Positions 37,916 through 43,310 of a DNA stretch of 43,310 bases are shown here, piece by piece. Origin of the DNA: Acidimicrobiaceae bacterium (lineage in GTDB: Bacteria; Actinomycetota; Acidimicrobiia; Acidimicrobiales; RAAP-2); assembly GCA_003162395.1 (NCBI GenBank), contig PMON01000016.1, positions 378 to 43,687 of the forward strand. The letters are read 5' to 3'. The position numbers and the translations under genes were made by a program. The notes under the pieces are model-generated. The model was not told the DNA's origin. It searched no databases and saw nothing but the letters and a program-made list of their open reading frames with translations. How positions within the stretch are numbered: the first letter of the stretch is position 1; every line of letters begins with the position of its first letter.

Positions 37916-38661
37916 GTCGCCTCGACCGGCGCGACCATCGCCGCGCCGACGATGCCGGCGTCGTTGTGCAGCTGGGCGACCTCGATTGGCGTCGTGCACT
38001 CGAGGAGCGGCACGAACTTGTCCGACTTGTGGCTGACCCCGCCCCCGATGACGAAGAGCTCGGGGTACAAGAGCCGCTCGAGGTGCCCGAGGTAGCTCGA
38101 GAGTCGATGCGCCCACTCGGACCACGACAGCTTCTCGCGCTCGCGGACTGACTCGGCGGCCCAGTCCTCGGCGTCCCGGTGGTGGAGCCGCAGGTGGCCG
38201 AGCTCGGTGTTGGGCACGAGCACGCCCTTGAAGAACACCGCGCTGCCGATGCCCGTGCCGAGCGTGATCAGCACGACGACGCCGTCGTGGCCCCTGCCCG
38301 CGCCGTAGCGCATCTCGGCCGAGCCCGCGGCGTCCGCGTCGTTCACGACCGCGACGCGACGCGACGTCGCCTTCTCGAAGAGCGACACCGCGTCCGTGCC
38401 GATCCACGACGCGTCGATGTTCGACGCGGTCTTCACGACGCCGTCGACCACGACCGAGGGCATGGTCAGACCGACGGTGCCCGTGCCCGCGATCGCCGCG
38501 ACGGCTGACGCGACCACTGCGGCAATGGCCGCTGGCGTCGCGGGCGTGGGGGTGGCAACTCGGACTCGGTCACCCGCGAGGGCGCCCTTGTCGAGGTCGA
38601 CGGGCGCGACCTTGATGCCGCTCCCCCCGATATCGACTCCAATTGGCAACTCGCTGGACAT
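37912..38661 (-). CDS. ppgK: Polyphosphate glucokinase
   Basis: Phosphorylates glucose with polyphosphate (and usually ATP). 249 residues of the ROK family. [10 protein letters not shown] at 8-17 is the phosphate loop. [32 protein letters not shown] (Asp108/Asp110), [11 protein letters not shown] at 133-143, PNTELGHL at 150-157, and [15 protein letters not shown] follow the mycobacterial PPGK sequence closely. There is no helix-turn-helix domain, so it is an enzyme and not a ROK repressor. The ATG has GGAGG upstream. First gene of the seven-gene operon. Confidence 0.93.
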   Translation of the reverse strand: MSSELPIGVDIGGSGIKVAPVDLDKGALAGDRVRVATPTPATPAAIAAVVASAVAAIAGTGTVGLTMPSVVVDGVVKTASNIDASWIGTDAVSLFEKATSRRVAVVNDADAAGSAEMRYGAGRGHDGVVVLITLGTGIGSAVFFKGVLVPNTELGHLRLHHRDAEDWAAESVREREKLSWSEWAHRLSSYLGHLERLLYPELFVIGGGVSHKSDKFVPLLECTTPIEVAQLHNDAGIVGAAMVAPVEAT

Positions 38662-38668
38662 CGACCTC

Positions 38669-38694
38669 CGTTGGTCGCGGTGACCCTACCAACG
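38669..38694. promoter_or_regulatory. Inverted repeat over the ppgK promoter
   Basis: CGTTGGT (38669-38675) and ACCAACG (38688-38694) form a perfect 7-bp inverted repeat with a 12-base spacer. The candidate -10 box TAGGGT (complement 38683-38688) lies within it, and the GGAGG site of ppgK lies just downstream. A protein bound here would cover the promoter of the whole operon. Confidence 0.5.
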
Positions 38695-38726
38695 AGGTGA
38701 CGACACGAGCCCGCTCGATCAGGTGC

Positions 38727-39434
38727 CTAGCGCACGATCTCCTTGCGCAGGCCCTCCGAGTCCCACTCGGGGTCCTCGGGGATCCGGTTCGCGGCCTTGG
38801 CCGCGATCCGACGGGCGGTCCACAGGAGCGCCGCGACGTCGTAGAGGTGTGACGTCGGCACGCCGCGGAGTTGGGCGTCGAGGATGCGCTTGACGCCAGG
38901 GATCCGCTTCTCGAGGAGCACACGGCGCTCCGCGATCCCCTCGTCGCTCTTCTTCGAGCGCACGAGCGGCTTGTCACCGTTGATCACGTAGAAGCTGAGC
39001 TCGGGGTGCGCCTCGTAGACGGTCCGCTGGCGGTACGGGAGCATCTCGACATTCACCTCGCAGTAGCGACCGAGCAGCACGAGCGTGATGGCGTCGAGGT
39101 GCTCGTCGAGCCTGACGAGGCCCGTCTCGACCGTGCCCCGCGTCGGGGTCCGCTTCACCGTCATCGAGCGGCGGCCGAGCAGCCGCCGTGCGATCACGTC
39201 GCAGCCCCGTTCCTCCTCGGGCGTGTCGGCGTAGCCGACCGGCGCGTTGAGCGCGATCACCTCGAACAGCGGGCGCTCCTCGAAGACCTCGGAGAACTTG
39301 GACAGCACGCGGGGCTCTTCGGGCGAGAACGTGGCCGCGTGCAGCTTGGCGCTCGCGACCAGCCAGCCCCCCGGGCACGGGGTCACGGCTGCGACGACCT
39401 TGTACGGGAGGGGCGGGCCCCCGCGATTGGGCAC
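38727..39434 (-). CDS. DUF429 family protein (predicted RNase H-fold nuclease)
   Basis: 235 residues. PCPGGWLVASAKL, FEVIALNAPVGYADTPEEERGCDVIARRLLGRRSMTV, VYEAHPELSFYVINGDKPL and KKSDEGIAERRVLL follow the DUF429 pattern: conserved acidic residues and an E.HPE motif proposed to form an RNase H-like active site. Activity has not been established as far as I know. The GTG start is 8 bases after pilT, so it may be read from the pilus transcript, but a functional tie to pili is not implied by the sequence. Confidence 0.8.
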   Translation of the reverse strand: MPNRGGPPLPYKVVAAVTPCPGGWLVASAKLHAATFSPEEPRVLSKFSEVFEERPLFEVIALNAPVGYADTPEEERGCDVIARRLLGRRSMTVKRTPTRGTVETGLVRLDEHLDAITLVLLGRYCEVNVEMLPYRQRTVYEAHPELSFYVINGDKPLVRSKKSDEGIAERRVLLEKRIPGVKRILDAQLRGVPTSHLYDVAALLWTARRIAAKAANRIPEDPEWDSEGLRKEIVR

Positions 39435-39442
39435 GACGACTG

Positions 39443-40540
39443 TCAGGCCCTCGCCGTCGCAACGCCCAGCTGGTCGAGCGCACGGACCAGCTCCTTCGGG
39501 TGCGCCGACACGGTGAGCGCTTCCTCGTAGCTGATGATCCCCCTCGAGATGAGGTCGACGAGGCTGTTCTCGAGGGTCTGCATGCCCTCGCGAGAGTTCG
39601 TCATCATCACATTCTGCAACTGGTTCGACCGGTTCTCGCGGATGAGGTTCCGGACCGGGTTCGTGGCGATCAGGACCTCGAACGCCGCGACCATGCCGCC
39701 GTCGATCCTGGGCACGAGGCGCTGGGCGATGACGGCCGCGAGCGACGCGGCGAGCTGGACGCGCGTCTGCTCTTGGCGCCAGGCCGGGAAGACGTCGATG
39801 ATCCGGTCGATGGCCTGCGGTGCGTCGTTCGTGTGGAGCGTGCCGAAGACGAGGTGGCCGGTCTCGGCCATGGTCAAGGCGATCTGGATCGACTCGATGT
39901 CGCGCATCTCACCGATGAGCAGGACGTCGGGGTCCTCGCGGAGCGCCGATCGAAGTGCCCGATCGAATGATGGGCTGTCGATGCCGACCTCGCGCTGACT
40001 GACGGCGGACTGCTTGTGGTTGTGCACGTACTCGACAGGGTCCTCGATCGTCAGGATGTGCAGCGAACGCGTCTCGTTGATCCGGTTGATGATCGACGCG
40101 AGCGTGGTGGACTTACCAGAACCGGTGGGGCCCGTGACCAGCACGAAACCTCGTGGCAGGTTCGCCAGCCACTCAGCAGCCGCGGGGAGCCCGAGCTCGT
40201 CGAACGAGGGGATGCCAGCGGGGATGATCCGGAGTGCCAGCGATGGCTGACCGCGCTGGGTGAACAGGCTGCCTCGCAGCCGGGCCTTGTCGAGCCAGGA
40301 GAAGGAGAAGTCAACGTCGAAGTGCTCGGCGAAGATCTCCTCTTGCTCACGGTTCAGCAGCGGCCGCGCGATGTTGTCGATCTCGTCGCCGGTGAGGAGG
40401 GGCATGCCCTCGATCGGCCGGAGCTTGCCGTCGACGCGAATCCGGGGCGCCGATCCTGCCGACAGCAAGAGGTCGGAGCCACCCTGGTCCCACAGGATCT
40501 GGATCCAGGGCTCGATCATCTCGATGTGCTCGGTGGTCAC
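39443..40540 (-). CDS. pilT: Type IV pilus retraction ATPase PilT
   Basis: Hexameric motor that retracts type IV pili. 365 residues. The N-terminal PAS-like domain begins with GGSDLLLSAGSAPRIRVDGKL. Walker A GPTGSGKST at 137-145, Asp box TIEDPVEYVH at 164-173, Walker B DVLLIGEMRD at 205-214, His box TGHLVFGTLHTND. Near the C-terminus NPVRNLIRENR corresponds to the AIRNLIRE retraction motif of PilT, which distinguishes it from PilB. The start is GTG behind GAAGGAG. It follows pilin 1 after a strong hairpin. Confidence 0.94.
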   Translation of the reverse strand: MTTEHIEMIEPWIQILWDQGGSDLLLSAGSAPRIRVDGKLRPIEGMPLLTGDEIDNIARPLLNREQEEIFAEHFDVDFSFSWLDKARLRGSLFTQRGQPSLALRIIPAGIPSFDELGLPAAAEWLANLPRGFVLVTGPTGSGKSTTLASIINRINETRSLHILTIEDPVEYVHNHKQSAVSQREVGIDSPSFDRALRSALREDPDVLLIGEMRDIESIQIALTMAETGHLVFGTLHTNDAPQAIDRIIDVFPAWRQEQTRVQLAASLAAVIAQRLVPRIDGGMVAAFEVLIATNPVRNLIRENRSNQLQNVMMTNSREGMQTLENSLVDLISRGIISYEEALTVSAHPKELVRALDQLGVATARA

Positions 40541-40569
40541 CGACGGTCTCCTTCGGTAGGGATGAGAAC

Positions 40570-40602
40570 GCCGAGGTGCCCGGCGGTACCGGACACCTCG
40601 GC
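40570..40602. terminator. Hairpin between pilin 1 and pilT
   Basis: GCCGAGGTG (40570-40578) pairs perfectly with CACCTCGGC (40594-40602), with a further CCGG/CCGG pairing inside. No T-run follows on the minus strand. It may be a partial terminator or an mRNA-stabilising hairpin that makes pilin mRNA more abundant than pilT mRNA. Confidence 0.6.
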
Positions 40603-40633
40603 GGATCTCACAGTTCGGTCCTTTGCTTCAGCT

Positions 40634-41197
40634 CTACGCGTTCGCGCAGGCCGTCGCCGGACTGTTGGTCGCGTCGTAAGAGCCAAAGTTGTTCCCAACT
40701 CCGGCCACGCCAGGGATCGTCACGATGACGTCACCGATGTTCGGCTTGCCAGGAGTGATGGTGCCCGTGGCGGTGCCGGTCAGGTTGACCGCTGCCTCCG
40801 CGGTGCCCGCGACACTGACCTGGTACGGGGCGTTCAAGATGGGAACGTTGCCAGTACTGGTCTGCGGCCACGACTGCACGAAGCCAATCGGTTGACCGAC
40901 TTCACCGGCGAAGCCGCCGTTCGGAAGCAGGTCCGCCATCCACGCTGCGTTGTTCGCCGGCACCGTGGAGGGGTTCTCCGTCAGAAATGCCTGGGCGCCA
41001 ACGTCAATCGTCTTGGTGTCGGAGTTGCACGCGGCAATCACGCTCTTGCCAGTCACGCCACCAAGTGCGAAGACGACGATCGCAGCGAGGATGCCGAGCA
41101 CGACGATCACGATGAGAAGTTCAATCAACGTGAATCCCGAGTCGTCAACTTCGCCTGCCGACCGCTCCGTCTTGAGCTTTCGGTAGGTCTCAATCAT
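40634..41197 (-). CDS. Type IV pilin (paralogue 1)
   Basis: 187 residues. A charged leader of 21 residues ends DDSG and is followed by FTLIELLIVIVVLGILAAIV. Cleavage by prepilin peptidase is expected after Gly21, with Glu26 as the conserved Glu5 of the mature pilin. The globular part contains Cys57 and Cys184, placed to make a disulfide. It ends ACANA. AGGAAA precedes the ATG at 41197. It is probably a major pilin, given the long upstream leader and the PilT gene downstream. The closely related pilin 2 lies 434 bases upstream. Confidence 0.92.
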   Translation of the reverse strand: MIETYRKLKTERSAGEVDDSGFTLIELLIVIVVLGILAAIVVFALGGVTGKSVIAACNSDTKTIDVGAQAFLTENPSTVPANNAAWMADLLPNGGFAGEVGQPIGFVQSWPQTSTGNVPILNAPYQVSVAGTAEAAVNLTGTATGTITPGKPNIGDVIVTIPGVAGVGNNFGSYDATNSPATACANA

Positions 41198-41631
41198 GAT
41201 GTTTCCTGCCTTCTTTCGTTTGTTGTCGATTCTCGACATATGGACGCTTTCCCCGCGGTGGGGATGTGCCAATGGTTACTCACTCAGATCCGTGTCTGCA
41301 AGCGAAAAACAGATCATTGTTATGCCGTTGTGATTGTGCCTACATCTATTGTTTGGACGTTGACACAACGCAATCCACATCGCCTTTATCCACGTCGTGT
41401 CGGAGCCATCTCCGCTCTCGTGTCGCCCGGTCGTATAGGTCTTCCCTAGGACTGCGGCCGGCGCATCTTGCGCGCTAATCGCTCGAGTCCTGCTGTCTGT
41501 TGCAACGCGATCGCACCGGATGCAGCCGCGTCAATCTGCCTAGCTGCACATTCGATTCGATTGCGCGACGGCTGACGCGCCGGCCCGAACGCGAGCTGCG
41601 CGTCCGCGTCCAGGACCGTCTGAGCAAGCTG
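41198..41631. other. Long gap between the two pilin genes
   Basis: 434 bases without a supported gene. The part at 41200-41400 is visibly richer in A/T than the rest of the window. On the minus strand it should carry the pilin 1 promoter and leader. Structures seen: TGTCGA-TTC-TCGACA at 41224-41238 (6-bp hairpin, 27 bases from the pilin ATG), CCCC-GCGGT-GGGG at 41251-41263, and CGTTG-ACA-CAACG at 41358-41370, a possible operator. I cannot fix one -10 box with confidence. Open frames here have no protein-like features. Confidence 0.5.
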
Positions 41632-42219
41632 CTACCCGGTGGCGCAGCCAGCCAAAGGAACGGCGGTCGAGTCGTAGGTCCTTGTGCCTGAGCCCGCCAA
41701 GAAGGCAGCGACGATGACGTCGCCGTTGGCGGGGCTGATCGACGGGATGTCACCGGTCGTGGCCGCGGCACCGGCGCCAGCGATCGAGAAGGTGTAGGAC
41801 GAGCTGGACGGCCACGACTGGAGGAATGGCGCACCACTCTCGACGGTGGTCCACACGCCGGGTTCGGTCCGGCCGAGCAGGGCGAGCTTCCACGCCTGCG
41901 GCGTCGTCGGGAGCGCGCCCGGGTTCTCGATGACCAGCGCCTGGGCTGCCTGGTTGATCGTCCTCGAGTCGGAGCCGCAGGTGGCGATCGAACCGGCGCT
42001 CGCCGTGCTGGCCAGGGCGAACGTGACGATCGCGGCGAGCACGCCGAGTACGCAGAGCACGACCAGAAGCTCGACCAGGTTGAAGCCAGAGACTTCAATC
42101 TCGCTGATCGATCGCTGCAGCAAGGGCTTCCTGGCGGGATGGAGCAGTGATGGTGCGCTCACGTCGACCTTCGCGTTGGCACTCGCACGATTGCGAGCTA
42201 CCCATTGGGGTAGGGCCAT
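41632..42219 (-). CDS. Type IV pilin (paralogue 2)
   Basis: 195 residues from ATG 42219. Prepilin motif SEIEVSG, then FNLVELLVVLCVLGVLAAIV: cleavage after Gly45, Glu50 as mature Glu5. The globular domain is alignable with pilin 1 (CGSDSRTI against CNSDTKTI; ENPGALP against ENPSTVP; LQSWP against VQSWP) and again has two cysteines, Cys81 and Cys192, in the same places. The 45-residue leader is unusually long, so the true start may be a later codon. No good ribosome binding site is seen. The gene lies 174 bases after the PilX-like gene. Confidence 0.85.
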   Translation of the reverse strand: MALPQWVARNRASANAKVDVSAPSLLHPARKPLLQRSISEIEVSGFNLVELLVVLCVLGVLAAIVTFALASTASAGSIATCGSDSRTINQAAQALVIENPGALPTTPQAWKLALLGRTEPGVWTTVESGAPFLQSWPSSSSYTFSIAGAGAAATTGDIPSISPANGDVIVAAFLAGSGTRTYDSTAVPLAGCATG

Positions 42220-42251
42220 CTTGCCGTCGAAGCCGGCCCTGTCGACCGGGT

Positions 42252-42267
42252 ATTGACGAGAATTGAC
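42252..42267. promoter_or_regulatory. Direct repeat ATTGAC-N4-ATTGAC upstream of pilin 2
   Basis: ATTGAC at 42252-42257 and 42262-42267, one helical turn apart, 33-48 bases upstream of the pilin 2 ATG. Such spacing is typical of response-regulator sites. No confirmed partner gene is in the window. Confidence 0.4.
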
Positions 42268-42393
42268 ATCGACGCAGGCGAATTGTGGGCGCGTTGTCAG
42301 CGACCTGATCCCTGGTTGCGCACGACGCCAGATACCTGTTCGCGACGACACCGCGCCGAGGCGGGTCGATGCTGCGCGCGCTGCTCCGGCGGC

Positions 42394-43017
42394 CTACGCC
42401 CAGATCCAGCTCGTGATCGTCTCGCCTTCCCCACACCATGACCACAGCACGCACGAGCCGTTCACCGGAGCCGCCCCACCCGGTGGGTAGTCGTCGAAGA
42501 CGACGACGGCTTGGAGGTAGGTCCCGTTGGGCGACTCGCACGCTGCTGCCGAGACGGACGTCGGGCAGGCGTCGATCGTGACGGTCCGGGTGACCGCGCT
42601 CGTCGGGATCCATGCGGTGCTGCAGTACACGTTGAACGAGTACCCGTCAATCGTGAGCGACGAGGTACCGCCAGCTCCCCAGCAGTAGTTGAACTGGCCC
42701 CACGTCTGATTCGCGCCGATCAGCGGCGTGTAGCGCATGTTCTGCATCGCGAGCTCGACGGTGCTCTGTGCTGCGGTGTGCTGCTCGCGCGAGTTGGCGA
42801 AACCCTTGGTGTTGCTGAGGTCGCTGGCGACCCAGTTGCTCAGCCCGAGGACCGTGACACTGACGGCGACCAGGTAGATGAACGCCACCACGAGCACGGC
42901 GCCGCGCTCGTCGGCACGGCGATCGGAACGGCGCTCCCCCCGAGGTCCATGCAGGTGGCGACTTCTCGCTGAGTGCCGGGCGCGCAGTGTGCTCATGTCT
43001 CGAGTCCTTTCCATCAT
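42394..43017 (-). CDS. PilX-like pilus assembly protein
   Basis: 207 residues. A very basic N-terminus (1-38) is followed by DERGAVLVVAFIYLVAVSVTVLGLSNWVAS, the RGxxLVVAxxxL pattern of PilX-type N-terminal domains. There is one membrane segment at about 39-60, then a helical stretch (NTKGFANSREQHTAAQSTVELAMQNM). The periplasmic or surface domain has several cysteines (FNYCWGAGG, NVYCSTAW, IDACPTS, AACESP, GSCVLWSWC). PilX-type minor pilins act in pilus assembly. The ATG at 43017 overlaps the upstream stop by 4 nt; the third Met (42996), behind AGGAC, is an alternative start. Confidence 0.8.
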   Translation of the reverse strand: MMERTRDMSTLRARHSARSRHLHGPRGERRSDRRADERGAVLVVAFIYLVAVSVTVLGLSNWVASDLSNTKGFANSREQHTAAQSTVELAMQNMRYTPLIGANQTWGQFNYCWGAGGTSSLTIDGYSFNVYCSTAWIPTSAVTRTVTIDACPTSVSAAACESPNGTYLQAVVVFDDYPPGGAAPVNGSCVLWSWCGEGETITSWIWA

Positions 43018-43310
43018 GAGGTCGCCGAGCTCGGAGGTGACGAGGTCGTGGGCAGATAGGCGCTCGATCCCGAGTTCGCGGTGATCTCTCCGTAGTAGGT
43101 CGTGAAGAAGCTCAGGCCCCCGATGGTCGTGCCCGACGTGTAATTGTTCGTCGTCACGCAGCCCGACGTCATTGCCAGGTTGGTGCAGACGATCGCGCTG
43201 TAGCTCGACGGGGCGGTGCCGGTCGATGCCGTGAACGTGAGCTTGATGCCGTTGAACCCGGAGCCTGCGGCCGTGACGCTCGTGGGTGCGTTGAGCTGGC
43301 TGATCGCGGC
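43014..43310 (-). CDS. C-terminus of a secreted or pilus protein with a fibronectin III-like domain
   Basis: The last 98 residues of a protein whose start is beyond the window. It begins AAISQLNAPTSVTAAGSG and contains IKLTFTASTGTAPSSYSAIV, then CTNLAMTSGC, then TIGGLSFFTTYYGEITANSG. The alternating beta pattern with a late Tyr resembles a fibronectin type III domain. A Ser/Pro/Thr-rich tail follows and the stop is at 43014. Its TGA overlaps the ATG of the PilX-like gene, so it belongs to the same pilus operon and may be a large minor pilin or adhesin. Confidence 0.7.
   Translation of the reverse strand, partial: AAISQLNAPTSVTAAGSGFNGIKLTFTASTGTAPSSYSAIVCTNLAMTSGCVTTNNYTSGTTIGGLSFFTTYYGEITANSGSSAYLPTTSSPPSSATS

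Noticed and set aside
37912-38661. ROK-family transcriptional repressor
   Set aside because: No helix-turn-helix domain; the length and motifs match polyphosphate glucokinase.
41255-41275. Sigma-54-like GGCAC...CCGC upstream of pilin 1, as in proteobacterial pilA promoters
   Set aside because: The GG to GC spacing is off by two bases, and sigma-54 is not expected in actinobacteria.
41382-41397. DnaA-box-like TTATCCACG and a nearby ATCCACA
   Set aside because: Only two imperfect boxes, no cluster and no dnaA/dnaN/gyr genes nearby; not enough for an origin.

Overview
The window reads as a dense, high-GC actinobacterial chromosome segment. Evidence: GTG starts are common, neighbouring genes often overlap by 4 nt (GTGA or ATGA), -10 boxes have the TANNNT form, a polyphosphate glucokinase is present, and there is a conserved SpoIIM/RDD/DUF58/MoxR block. 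I identify 46 protein-coding genes (first and last cut by the window edges), one tRNA and one SRP RNA. Type IVa-like pili together with an orphan UDP-sulfoquinovose synthase and an ethylmalonyl-CoA cluster would suit a deep-branching actinobacterium such as Acidimicrobiia, but that placement is inference. I see no prophage, transposon or CRISPR array.

Layout. 1-5.7 kb: citrate synthase (partial), an unknown exported protein, UDP-sulfoquinovose synthase, RmuC and a PhoU-like protein. 5.7-9.6 kb: lysC-asd (first two steps of the aspartate pathway, with an internal start for the LysC beta subunit) and two tandem cyclophilins. 9.6-12.1 kb: an HxlR regulator divergent from a DHA2-type efflux pump, then a PaaI-type thioesterase. 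12.1-19.8 kb: an ethylmalonyl-CoA pathway island with 3-hydroxybutyryl-CoA dehydrogenase, ethylmalonyl-CoA mutase, propionyl-CoA carboxylase beta and a small epsilon-like subunit, methylmalonyl/ethylmalonyl-CoA epimerase, crotonyl-CoA carboxylase/reductase and acetyl-CoA acetyltransferase. 19.8-24.5 kb: SixA-like phosphatase, UppP, recR, dnaX, SRP RNA, tRNA-Ser(GGA) and tadA. 24.5-31.6 kb: RDD protein, SpoIIM-like protein, and a five-gene DUF58/MoxR/DUF4350/DUF4129/membrane-protein operon. 31.7-38.7 kb: a seven-gene operon ppgK-pgi-gnd-pgl-rpiA-zwf-HAD covering glucose phosphorylation and the oxidative pentose phosphate pathway. 38.7-43.3 kb: a DUF429 protein and a type IV pilus region (pilT, two paralogous pilins, a PilX-like protein, and the C-terminus of a large secreted or pilus protein).

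How the genes fit together. The island at 12-20 kb encodes condensation of acetyl-CoA, reduction to 3-hydroxybutyryl-CoA, reductive carboxylation of crotonyl-CoA to ethylmalonyl-CoA, its epimerisation and mutation to methylsuccinyl-CoA, and the later carboxylation of propionyl-CoA. Crotonase, methylsuccinyl-CoA dehydrogenase, mesaconyl-CoA hydratase and the C4/C5 lyase are not in the window. Ccr needs NADPH, which the zwf operon could supply. That operon begins with a kinase that can use polyphosphate.

Regulation. At least nine starts (rmuC, phoU, lysC, cyclophilin 1, hxlR, the efflux pump, hbd, ccr, RDD) lie 5-8 nt downstream of a TANNNT box with little or no Shine-Dalgarno sequence. This is the expected layout for leaderless mRNAs. 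Positions were read by eye; no homology search or promoter scoring was run.
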